From: Bacteroidia bacterium
GTDB taxonomy: Bacteria; Bacteroidota; Bacteroidia; B-17B0; Aurantibacillaceae
DNA length: 64,000 bases
Assembly: GCA_016787705.1 (NCBI GenBank)
Contig: JAEUTP010000019.1
Span: 49,932 to 113,931, forward strand
Direction: 5' to 3'
A program made the translations under genes and the position numbers. The notes below the pieces were generated by a model, which had not been told where the DNA came from, searched no databases, and was given only the letters and a program-made list of their open reading frames with translations. Positions 36,584 to 44,775 of this stretch are shown here, piece after piece; positions within the stretch are counted from its first letter, which is position 1; every line of letters begins with the position of its first letter.

Positions 36584-38275
36584 TTATTTTACTAAAGTTA
36601 TTTTTTTATTTATTGATATTTTATTTGGGGAAGAAACAGTTAAAACGTACAAACCACTGTTAAAATTTGAGAGATCTATTTTTGTTTCGTTTTTGCTTAT
36701 TAACACCAATTTACCCATGTTATCAAAAATAGAAACAGTAAAATCTTCTGTTAAGTAACCATTAAAATCAAGTTCTATTTTTCCGGTGGTAGGATTTGGG
36801 AAAACCGTTAGCGTATTTAATTTATTACTTGCATATTTAATGGCTGTAACCGGTGTATAATCCAAACCTTGCGAATATACATTTACGCATCCATTAGCAT
36901 CGGTAGTTCTTACAACGTAAATACCATATTGTGTTGGCGTGTAAGATTGACTGGTTGCTCCTGCAATTAAATTACCATTAAAATACCATTGATACGTTGT
37001 TGCGGCGCTTGATACAAGATCAGGATTATTGTAAGTGATAACCGGTTGTGCAGGTGCAGGATTATTTATATAACACGTAGTGTAGCGATGAGCCTGCGGA
37101 GTAGTGCCGCCTGTACTTTTACTCCATATAACTGTATTTGAGGGATCAATTTCATAAATATATCCTGAGGTTGCAAGGCATATCATTTGATTGCCATTTG
37201 GAAACTGATCAGAACTGCCCATATTACTTGTGTAAGAAGGGCTAACATGTCTTGAAGTATAAGATAAAGGAGTAAAAGGTGAACCGGTTGTAATTGTGTA
37301 ATTATAATTATTTCTTGGTGTAATTATCCTATCTACTGTGGTTTGTTGTGTAGGTGAGGTAATACCTTTATTATTTATCCCGGTAAGTTGTCCCGCGTTT
37401 GGAATTCCTTCAGGTATCCAATGTGCATCGTGTGTTACATTTAAAACGCTTGAAGCTCCTGCTTGGTAAGCAAATGGGTTACCCCAACGGTATAAAAAAT
37501 CACCTCCTTTACCACCATTACCACCTGTATGGCCTGCTGCCTGGGCTGTAGTTGTGCTATGATCAATTACATACCACTCGTTTAAATTGTGAGAGCTTAC
37601 TACGATCTGATCTAAGATGGGATTATAATCAATACCATTCATATGCATCCAGTCTTTTTGCAGCGCATAATTAATATTTAATAATTGCGGATTATTTACA
37701 ATTGATGTTTGGTAGTTGGCAAGACTTGAATTTACGTTTTGTACCAAATGATCCCATACATTCCATTGCCACACCACATTAGCTGTATTAAGACCTGTTG
37801 GCTGTAATTCAAGAATTTTTTCTGCCCAAACTGTAATGTTATTGGTGCCACCGGCTGCGGTAACCGTTGCAGCACTTTTAACATCGTAGCTAATAATTAA
37901 AACGTTACCATTAGGCATTACACAATGATCGTGGTGCATGCAATAGGTTGATGAGGAATACGTATAATCCCAAAGCAAGGTTCCCGAGTAACTCCATTTC
38001 TGGATTTTCCCTGTCATACCTCCACCTGTTAGCACATTACTTGTTGTTACGCTACGATATAGGTCTCCACCGGGTGCTAAATGCGTGGAGTAACCTGTAC
38101 CGCCACCCGTAAAATTCCACGTTTTAACTACAGTACTGTTTGTATCAATTAAATAAGCAATAGATGAACCACTATTACTGTAAAGAGTTAAGCCATTCCA
38201 TTGCTGTGCTTTTAAAGCAAAAGAAAACAATAATACAAACGCATACACTGCGTTTTTAAATGTAAATAATTTCAT
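36584..38275 (-). CDS. T9SS-secreted arylsulfotransferase-like (ASST) protein
   Basis: 563 residues. Signal peptide (about 1-22), a beta-propeller of the bacterial arylsulfotransferase/AssT type (about 25-400), then a short Ig-like segment (VITYNNPDLVSS...YQWYFNGNLIAGATSQSYTP) and a T9SS sorting domain (about 490-563, FPNPTTGKIELDFN...NSGLYVLTVSSP). DWMHMNGIDYNPILDQIVVSSHNLNEWYVIDHS is the conserved ASST core, with His residues that could act as the sulfate carrier. Asst enzymes move sulfate between phenolic compounds without PAPS; in Bacteroidota many members are untested. First gene after the LytTR regulator. Confidence 0.8.
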   Translation of the reverse strand: MKLFTFKNAVYAFVLLFSFALKAQQWNGLTLYSNSGSSIAYLIDTNSTVVKTWNFTGGGTGYSTHLAPGGDLYRSVTTSNVLTGGGMTGKIQKWSYSGTLLWDYTYSSSTYCMHHDHCVMPNGNVLIISYDVKSAATVTAAGGTNNITVWAEKILELQPTGLNTANVVWQWNVWDHLVQNVNSSLANYQTSIVNNPQLLNINYALQKDWMHMNGIDYNPILDQIVVSSHNLNEWYVIDHSTTTAQAAGHTGGNGGKGGDFLYRWGNPFAYQAGASSVLNVTHDAHWIPEGIPNAGQLTGINNKGITSPTQQTTVDRIITPRNNYNYTITTGSPFTPLSYTSRHVSPSYTSNMGSSDQFPNGNQMICLATSGYIYEIDPSNTVIWSKSTGGTTPQAHRYTTCYINNPAPAQPVITYNNPDLVSSAATTYQWYFNGNLIAGATSQSYTPTQYGIYVVRTTDANGCVNVYSQGLDYTPVTAIKYASNKLNTLTVFPNPTTGKIELDFNGYLTEDFTVSIFDNMGKLVLISKNETKIDLSNFNSGLYVLTVSSPNKISINKKITLVK

Positions 38276-38364
38276 AATAAAGTAAATTTATTGTTAAGTA
38301 AATGTACTTTAAAAGTTACAGTGTAAAAAATAAAAGAGGTAAAAAGATGAAAAAAAAAGGTAAA

Positions 38365-39057
38365 CTATTTATTGTTAAAAATATCCATTACAACCGTCTC
38401 ATAACTAGGGCCTACAGGTATGTCCATATCTAAAACTTTTAGTGCTTTATTTTTGTATGCACTTATCTTTTTAATTGGCACAATAAATGAACGGTGAACG
38501 CGTATAAATAAATTACCCGGAAGATTCTCTAAAAAAAATTTCATTGTGTACCTTGCTACTATTGGCTTGGCGTTATCCAGGTGAATCTTGATGTAATCAT
38601 CCAGACCCTCGATGTATTTTATTTTTTCAAACTCAACTTTTATCAAAGAGTAATCGGCCCTTATAAAAATATGCTGATCAGATTTAGCAGGATTTGATAA
38701 CTGCGCCTGATAATGTGCTACTTTATCTATTGCCTGAACAAAACGTTCATAAGAAAAAGGTTTTAATAAATAATCAATGGCGTTTAAATTAAAACCTTCA
38801 ACAGCATAATTGTCAAACGCTGTTGTGAAAATTATCATTACATCCTGCTTTAAATTCTTAACCAATTCAAGGCCAGTTATACCGGGCATTTGAATGTCGA
38901 GAAAAATTAAATTTACAGGATACTTGTTAAGGTATTTTAATCCCTCGTGTGGTGAAGTAAATGTTTTTTCGAGAGTTACCTTAGAAGAACGAGTGCAAAA
39001 ATTATCAATAATATCTAAAGCCAGGGGCTCATCATCTATTGCAATTGCTTTAATCAT
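38365..39057 (-). CDS. LytTR-family response regulator
   Basis: 230 residues: receiver domain (about 1-120) with acidic pocket DDEPLA, phospho-acceptor Asp in NLIFLDIQMPGITG and the switch Lys in DYLLKPF; LytTR DNA-binding domain (about 135-230) with YIKIHL and FIRVHRSFIVPIKKI. Its start overlaps the kinase stop by 8 bases, so the two make one two-component system. The T9SS/CotH genes follow after 89 bases and are plausible targets (inference). Confidence 0.93.
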   Translation of the reverse strand: MIKAIAIDDEPLALDIIDNFCTRSSKVTLEKTFTSPHEGLKYLNKYPVNLIFLDIQMPGITGLELVKNLKQDVMIIFTTAFDNYAVEGFNLNAIDYLLKPFSYERFVQAIDKVAHYQAQLSNPAKSDQHIFIRADYSLIKVEFEKIKYIEGLDDYIKIHLDNAKPIVARYTMKFFLENLPGNLFIRVHRSFIVPIKKISAYKNKALKVLDMDIPVGPSYETVVMDIFNNK

Positions 39058-40084
39058 TTAATTGAAGAGATAAATTTACAATAAATTCTTTTTCAAGATC
39101 ACTTATATTCAGTTCATATTTACCGGGATAAAGCAGATCAAGGCGTTTACGTGTATTTTCAATACCTAAATTAGTGCTTAAATTTTCGGCAAACATATTT
39201 TTTACTTTGTTATTGTGAATATATAAAAACAATTGTTTTTGGTTAACATTTACTTTAATACTTATTGATGAATTCTCTTCAGAATTTACGCCATATTTAA
39301 AAGCATTTTCAATAAAAGGTATCAGTATCAGTGGTGCAATTTTTTGCTCTGTTCCATTGCGCTCAATATCAAATTTAAATTTCACTTTTTTATCAATTCG
39401 CAGTTTTTGTAGTTCTACATAATCACGCAAATAATTTAATTCACTGTCAAGCGCTACATAATCATCTTTTGTTTCCTTAAGCACGTAACGCATCATGCTC
39501 GAAAGTTTTACTATAGCTTGCGGCGCATCATCTGACTTTTGTAAGGATAAAGAGTAAATACTATTTAGGGTATTAAATAAAAAGTGAGGGTTGATCTGCG
39601 CTTTTAAAAAAGATAATTCACTAGTTGTTTTTTCCTGTTGTATAACTTTTAAATGCTGCCTGATTCTTAAAAACAGAGATGCCACAAAAACAAATAAGAA
39701 CAGGTATAGCTTTTTATTCATAAACACCAGTAATAAAGATGGGCGGTCATGGTGTTTATGATGTCCTTCATGTTCTATAGGAGCCGGCAGATCATTTAAG
39801 CCAAAAACTATAGCATCAGTTACGGGAAAAGAAACAATAATAACAGCAACAATAACTATTGCATACAAAACATATTTTTTTGTAAAGTAAAATTTATCTA
39901 CAAAAAAGTAATAATTTAAATAAAAAAAAATAAGTAAATGTACCTGAAAAATAACATCCAGCTGGCCGCCAGGGTTATGAAACATCCTACTAAGATATGG
40001 CCACTGAGGCGATGCTAATAAAGCGCTGAATAAAAATGCCAGCGATCCAAAAACATGAATAAATATGTTATATGATCTTTTGAT
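39050..40084 (-). CDS. LytS/YehU-type sensor histidine kinase; N-terminus extended past the ATG
   Basis: Membrane kinase of the His_kinase (PF06580) class with a four-helix sensor. Kinase core: QINPHFLFNTLNSIYSLSL holds the phospho-acceptor His; PLILIPFIENAFKYGV is the N box and NLGIENTRKRL the G region. The first ATG (39985) would leave only three helices. The frame stays open upstream and encodes an additional helix (IFIHVFGSLAFLFSALLAS) after a basic start IKRSYN, as expected for this family, but there is no ATG, GTG or TTG there. ATC at 40084 is the best-placed start, 5 bases after an excellent -7 box. Kinase identity is certain; the start is inference. The 3' end overlaps the regulator gene. 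Confidence 0.82.
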   Translation of the reverse strand: MKRSYNIFIHVFGSLAFLFSALLASPQWPYLSRMFHNPGGQLDVIFQVHLLIFFYLNYYFFVDKFYFTKKYVLYAIVIVAVIIVSFPVTDAIVFGLNDLPAPIEHEGHHKHHDRPSLLLVFMNKKLYLFLFVFVASLFLRIRQHLKVIQQEKTTSELSFLKAQINPHFLFNTLNSIYSLSLQKSDDAPQAIVKLSSMMRYVLKETKDDYVALDSELNYLRDYVELQKLRIDKKVKFKFDIERNGTEQKIAPLILIPFIENAFKYGVNSEENSSISIKVNVNQKQLFLYIHNNKVKNMFAENLSTNLGIENTRKRLDLLYPGKYELNISDLEKEFIVNLSLQLND

Positions 40085-40089
40085 TAAAT

Positions 40090-40118
40090 CAAAGTTAAAG
40101 CATTATTCTTTTTAGCAA
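40090..40118 (-). promoter_or_regulatory. promoter of the LytS/LytTR operon
   Basis: On the minus strand, TTG (40118-40116) is followed after 18 bases by TAACTTTG (40097-40090), an exact -7 match. Transcription should begin near 40085, at or one base before the proposed ATC start of the kinase. Confidence 0.65.
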
Positions 40119-40156
40119 CAATAAATGAGGTAATTATATACTTTTATGAGGTAAAC

Positions 40157-40963
40157 CTAAGCTTCCAATTCTTTAATTGCCTGGCCATAATTTATGAATT
40201 CGATCTTATTGCTTTTTAAATATTCAACAAGCCACATATACCAGTTCAACCAGGTTTTAAAGGAATGAGAGAAATAGCGATCGTGAAAATCGATGCCAAG
40301 ATATTTTAAATTGTGATCTTGTGCTTTATCAATAATTTTAAGTGTTTTTGCTTTTGCTTTTTCTAGATTTAACGACTGCCACTTTTTTCCATCTTCAATA
40401 ACCCAGCCATCCATTATCTGGAAAGGAAATTCCCACATGTTACCAATTTTATATGGATCTTTAAAAGAGTGCTCAGTACTATCAAATTTATAGCCTGCTT
40501 TATCAAGCATATTATATGTTTGCGCGGAGTTCCTAACGTAATGCATTCTTACGCCAAAGTTTTTTTGACCTGCCAGCTTATCAAATAATTCGAACTCTTT
40601 ATTAATAAGTTGCTGGTTTTCAAATTCAATACCATGTATGTTTATCTCGCAGTTACGGCGCTGCATCTGTTCAATCCATAATAATGCGGCCCTGTTCGAA
40701 TAATTGAGGCCTATGCCTCTGTTTACGGCAATAAAAAAAGAAGAAGGTATGTTGTTGATATTGTTGTAGGTAATAAGTTCGTCAATATTTTGCCATTTAT
40801 TTTTAAAAAAATCTGTCCAGCGTAACATGTATTCGCGCATAGATATTTTACCCGCCAATAATTCGATATGCATGCGCACCATAAATTTTGGGATAATTAC
40901 ATCCTTAAAAGTATGCTCTAAAACACTTATGTGATCTATATCGTGAGAAATTATAGCTTTCAT
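40157..40963 (-). CDS. polysaccharide deacetylase-like protein
   Basis: 268 residues with N-terminal ISHDIDH, the Asp-His metal motif of NodB-type deacetylases, and a second metal site candidate in INIHGIEFEN. LGIDFHDRYFSH near the C-terminus supplies a further His. These deacetylases remove N-acetyl groups from hexosamine polymers. The overall length and the missing RPPYG motif place it in the looser group of deacetylase-like proteins that often accompany FemAB-like genes in capsule loci, as here. Last gene of a five-gene run. Confidence 0.75.
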   Translation of the reverse strand: MKAIISHDIDHISVLEHTFKDVIIPKFMVRMHIELLAGKISMREYMLRWTDFFKNKWQNIDELITYNNINNIPSSFFIAVNRGIGLNYSNRAALLWIEQMQRRNCEINIHGIEFENQQLINKEFELFDKLAGQKNFGVRMHYVRNSAQTYNMLDKAGYKFDSTEHSFKDPYKIGNMWEFPFQIMDGWVIEDGKKWQSLNLEKAKAKTLKIIDKAQDHNLKYLGIDFHDRYFSHSFKTWLNWYMWLVEYLKSNKIEFINYGQAIKELEA

Positions 40964-40966
40964 AGC

Positions 40967-41875
40967 TTAACTTTTCTTTCCTTTTAAAACGTTTATTACT
41001 TTAGGTAAACGGTTTATCTTTAAAAAATGATAATCTAACTGGCTACCACCTAAGCCGCGGTAAAAGCCTGCTAACCCTGTATTTCCCCCTCCGCCAAAAT
41101 CAAAGACCTTGGCTTTTTTTTCAAAATATTTTATTGCAAAATCAATTAATAAGTGCATGCTGCCACTATTATCTTTCTTATCAACATTAGTGCCTTTTAA
41201 ATATAAAACATGTGTATTATTGAAAGCAAAATGTCCAATAGCCTTTACATTTTTTTTTGGATCCACTGTTTTAAATGTAATTATCTGATTATTTTTTAAC
41301 CCATTTGCCAATAAGCTATTAAACGTTTTTATAACCGATCTGGAAAGACCTACTTCTTTTTCAAGAAAAGGATCGATGATTTTTTTTGACAAAGAGATAC
41401 TTTCTTTTGCATCTGCTTCTATAACTATAAAACCGTTCTCTTCTGCTTTTTTAATATTACGTTTGGTGTTTTGATTGTACGCGTGCTCTTTTTTATAATC
41501 AATAATAAATGTCCTTTTTTGGCTTAATCCTTTTACTTTTAAATTGTTTGAAGCATTTAATTCTATTTCGATAAGTTTAAAGTGCGCGGTGATGTAACGA
41601 TAAAATGCCATCTCAACACCATCATTAATTTTGCCAAAAGCGCCCAACTGCGAGGTAAATGATGGTTGCGGCAAGTATTTAAAGCCTAATTTATTTTTTA
41701 CAGTTAACGGAAAAACACTTTCATAATCACCAATAACCAGTGCATCCCATTTTGGAGATGTTGCATTTAAATAAAAAGATTGCGCAAATACCAAAGGCAT
41801 TTTTGACGATAAAATTGCTTTATCCCATTTTTTAAGATCAATATCTTTATGCTTTATAAGCGTTACCTTATCCAT
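40967..41875 (-). CDS. FemAB/GNAT-fold transferase 1
   Basis: 302 residues with an N-terminal half resembling FemAB/Acetyltransf_6 (PSFTSQLGAFGKINDG) and a C-terminal GNAT-like half with YLKGTNVDKKDNSGSMHLLIDFAIKYFEKKAKVFDFGGGG. Similar proteins add amino acids or acyl groups to glycans or peptidoglycan and are common in exopolysaccharide loci. Its start overlaps the stop of the preceding paralogue-like gene by one base (TAATG). Acceptor unknown. Confidence 0.7.
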   Translation of the reverse strand: MDKVTLIKHKDIDLKKWDKAILSSKMPLVFAQSFYLNATSPKWDALVIGDYESVFPLTVKNKLGFKYLPQPSFTSQLGAFGKINDGVEMAFYRYITAHFKLIEIELNASNNLKVKGLSQKRTFIIDYKKEHAYNQNTKRNIKKAEENGFIVIEADAKESISLSKKIIDPFLEKEVGLSRSVIKTFNSLLANGLKNNQIITFKTVDPKKNVKAIGHFAFNNTHVLYLKGTNVDKKDNSGSMHLLIDFAIKYFEKKAKVFDFGGGGNTGLAGFYRGLGGSQLDYHFLKINRLPKVINVLKGKKS

Positions 41876-42837
41876 TAAAATATTTCGCGTTTCTTATATT
41901 TTAAAAAGATCTCTAATGGCAACAAGGCTTTATTAACCGTGTAATAAGGAATGAGCTCGGCCCCAAAGCTGCGAAAAAATTTCTCTACCCCTTTTAGCAT
42001 CGAACCTTCAAAATCAAAAGTGGTGCAACCCAGTTCTTTTGCTTTTTCAATGCTTTTCAGGATCAATAAATTATTAACGCCTTGTATACCTGAATTTTTA
42101 TCTATACCTCCCAGTAAATAGTAACAATTGTTTTTATCAAATACGCAAAAAACAGCGCCGTAAAATTTATTATCTTTATTTGCTATCATAGCAAAAGAAT
42201 TGGAAGCATCTGAAAACTGCAAAAAAATATTCTTTAATTCTTCTTCATAAACATTTGCACCAGCAGATTTTAAAGTGCCTTTAAAAAATTTAAACAATTC
42301 TTCGCGACGCATTGAATCCTGTGAAACAAGTATCTCTTCTTTTATAGCCTTATTAATAAGATTTCTGTTCTTGCTATCAAAATTACTCTTGATCTCATCT
42401 ATGGTTTTATTAAGACCGATATGATACGTATAATTCGGTATTACTTTATATTTATCCCAAATAAATGGCTGTAGATCGATAATATCTGATGGAAATGCAA
42501 GGATGGTTAACGAACTTTTTTGCTCTGTAAAATAGGCGCAGATATCATTCATTACTTCTTTAGAGAAATTATTTACAGATGATCTGTTTTTACTTTCAGA
42601 CACAAAGAAAAGGCCGCAGTGCGGCGTATATGGCGGAAGCTTGACAAAATTAAAACCGTACTTTCTTGTTTTAAAAAAATAAAAGCCGCCAATTAACTGG
42701 TGCTCATCTTTGTAAATACCTATTAATTCTAGTCGTTCTCCATAAACAGAAAGCCATTTTTTTGAACCGAACACACCAATGGCAGCTTCAGCTTTTTCTG
42801 TAAACAGGGCAATATCGTTAATTGGTTTTAAGATCAA
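41875..42837 (-). CDS. FemAB/GNAT-fold transferase 2
   Basis: 320 residues, same fold class as the next gene: KLPPYTPHCGLFFV, then a charged helix (DSKNRNLINKAIKEE, a conserved motif of the group), and a C-terminal GNAT-like core with YLLGGIDKNSGIQGVNNLLILKSIEKAKELGCTTFDFEGSM. The pair of diverged FemAB-like genes overlapping at TAATG suggests a heteromeric or two-step modification, as with FemA/FemB (analogy only). Confidence 0.72.
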   Translation of the reverse strand: MILKPINDIALFTEKAEAAIGVFGSKKWLSVYGERLELIGIYKDEHQLIGGFYFFKTRKYGFNFVKLPPYTPHCGLFFVSESKNRSSVNNFSKEVMNDICAYFTEQKSSLTILAFPSDIIDLQPFIWDKYKVIPNYTYHIGLNKTIDEIKSNFDSKNRNLINKAIKEEILVSQDSMRREELFKFFKGTLKSAGANVYEEELKNIFLQFSDASNSFAMIANKDNKFYGAVFCVFDKNNCYYLLGGIDKNSGIQGVNNLLILKSIEKAKELGCTTFDFEGSMLKGVEKFFRSFGAELIPYYTVNKALLPLEIFLKYKKREIF

Positions 42838-42839
42838 TT

Positions 42840-43940
42840 TTATTTTTTTTGCTGGATTAACAATTTTGAATATTCATTTATCATTTGCTGTAGGTTATTT
42901 TTCCAATTATACTTTTCTATTACATGCTTTCTTCCATTTACAGCAACTCGTTCATACAATTCTTTATCTGTTATTAATCGTTCTATTGCTCTGGCAGTAT
43001 CATCTACGTCGCCAATATTTACTTTTAGTCCAACGCTTTCATCCTTCACTACTTCCTTTAATCCGCCAACGTTGCTTACAATAACCGGCACTTCGCATGC
43101 CATTGCTTCAACAACCGAAACACCAAAACTTTCGTATTCACTAATATTTACCAGCACATCCAACATATTATAATAATTGCTTATCTCTTTAAAAGCAACA
43201 CGGCCTGTAAACGTTACCTTTTCAAAAATACCTAATTCTTTGCAAAGTTCTTTCAGGTTTTTATCTTCAGTTCCTTCTCCTATTATCAGCAGTTTTAAAT
43301 TATCAAATTTTAGCGATAATTTAGCGTATGACTTTATAAGAATATCAATATTATAAAGACCTTCAAGTGGTTTTATGCTTCCTAAAACAATATCATTATC
43401 ATTAAATAAAGACTTAACTTTTTTTGGTTTAAATTCATCAATATTTATCCCGAAAGGAATAACAGAAACAGGTTTATCAATTACCTGATGAATGTATTCT
43501 TCGATTGTAAAAGAAGTAGCGCATAACAGATTGGCCTTTTTAAAATTAAATTTTAAAATAGATTTTGCCACAAAATTCTTGTTTGGAAATTTCATTACAT
43601 CAGAGCCCCAGCTGGAAATAACAAAAGGGTGAAAACCTGTTAACGCGCCCACAAAGCCATAACTGGTAGCATAATGCGCATGAAGTATATCCGGTTCAAA
43701 ATGTCTGATGATCTTTTTTAAGATAGCCACGTATTTAATATAAGCTATTTTTGTTAACGTAGTGTCTGCATTTATTTTATTATCGGGTTCAAAAAAAACA
43801 GTGATGTTATCGTGAACGTACCAACTATAAGATGCTTTGTTAAAGCTAAACAATCCTACCTTTATGCCACTGTTAGCCAGCCCAAGAGCCCACTTTTCAG
43901 TGTGCTCGCTATAAGTATCTGATAAAAGTAAAACCTTCAT
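42840..43940 (-). CDS. glycosyltransferase family 4
   Basis: 366 residues, GT-B fold. N-terminal acceptor domain (LLSDTYSEHTEKWALGLANSG, SSWGSDVMKFPNK) and C-terminal donor domain with VLGSIKPLEGLYNIDIL, LLIIGEGTEDKNLKEL and the E-x7-E motif ESFGVSVVEAMACEVPVI. It transfers a hexose or similar from a nucleotide sugar to a lipid-linked glycan in the cytoplasm; the sugar cannot be told from sequence. It overlaps the upstream GT2 gene by 4 bases (ATGA). Confidence 0.9.
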   Translation of the reverse strand: MKVLLLSDTYSEHTEKWALGLANSGIKVGLFSFNKASYSWYVHDNITVFFEPDNKINADTTLTKIAYIKYVAILKKIIRHFEPDILHAHYATSYGFVGALTGFHPFVISSWGSDVMKFPNKNFVAKSILKFNFKKANLLCATSFTIEEYIHQVIDKPVSVIPFGINIDEFKPKKVKSLFNDNDIVLGSIKPLEGLYNIDILIKSYAKLSLKFDNLKLLIIGEGTEDKNLKELCKELGIFEKVTFTGRVAFKEISNYYNMLDVLVNISEYESFGVSVVEAMACEVPVIVSNVGGLKEVVKDESVGLKVNIGDVDDTARAIERLITDKELYERVAVNGRKHVIEKYNWKNNLQQMINEYSKLLIQQKK

Positions 43941-44698
43941 TTACGTGGAAATAAAAAATGTTTGGTTAAACGTAAATAAGAAAAAGGCGTTAAAAAATGA
44001 AAGAATTTTCGACCATAATCTTTACTTATCTGAAGTTGTTCTTTTATAAAAATGCTTGTAATACTTCCTGATTTGGATGTTTTATAAAACCGGAAATCAG
44101 AAACAATAAAATCGCAGCAATAGATAACAGCCTTATTTTTAAAGCATCTTAAAATATATTCGTAATCAAAACAACATTGATAAGGTTTTAATAAACCAAT
44201 TTTATCGGTAAATTTTTTTTTAAAGAATGAACCCGGCTGAAATATGGCAGGCGTGTGCGAGTACAGGATCTTAAAATCCAAAGGATATGAATGATACTGC
44301 TTGGTCATTTCGCCTTTTTCATTAATGTAATTTACTCCACCGTAAATATAATCAATGTTTGTATTTGCTTTAAGAATATCGACCAGCTTAAAAAAGCCTT
44401 CTACATTTAATAAATCATCGGTATTTAACCAGGTCCAGTAATTACCCGTACATTTTAAAATACCTTTATTAATAGCATCATACTGACCTTTATCTTTTTC
44501 CACTTCAAGAAAATCTATAAATTGCCTGTATTTGTTAATCTGTTCCTGCACAGCAGTGTTAGATTCCGAATCAAAAACAAGTATCTCTATTTCAAGTCCT
44601 TTTGCTGAAGCTTTTTGTTTTATCTCTGCTAAATTCCTTAATGTATCGCCAATAAACTGTTCTTGATTAAAAGAAGGAACTATAATCGAAAACTTCAT
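43937..44698 (-). CDS. glycosyltransferase family 2
   Basis: 253 residues, GT-A fold. IIVPSFNQEQFIGDTLRN opens the nucleotide-binding core, DSESN, DKGQYDAINKGI and TWLNTDDLL (DxD-type metal site) follow, with the acceptor-side PAIFQPGSFF. This resembles WcaA-like transferases of capsule clusters. It is the first gene of the five-gene minus-strand group and lies divergent from the GT4 gene at 44776. Confidence 0.9.
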   Translation of the reverse strand: MKFSIIVPSFNQEQFIGDTLRNLAEIKQKASAKGLEIEILVFDSESNTAVQEQINKYRQFIDFLEVEKDKGQYDAINKGILKCTGNYWTWLNTDDLLNVEGFFKLVDILKANTNIDYIYGGVNYINEKGEMTKQYHSYPLDFKILYSHTPAIFQPGSFFKKKFTDKIGLLKPYQCCFDYEYILRCFKNKAVIYCCDFIVSDFRFYKTSKSGSITSIFIKEQLQISKDYGRKFFHFLTPFSYLRLTKHFLFPRK

Positions 44699-44775
44699 AT
44701 CGAAACAGGGAATTAAGTATTAAAATAATCGTAAATTTAACATTTTAGTTCTGAATAGTATAGTTAAATTATATA

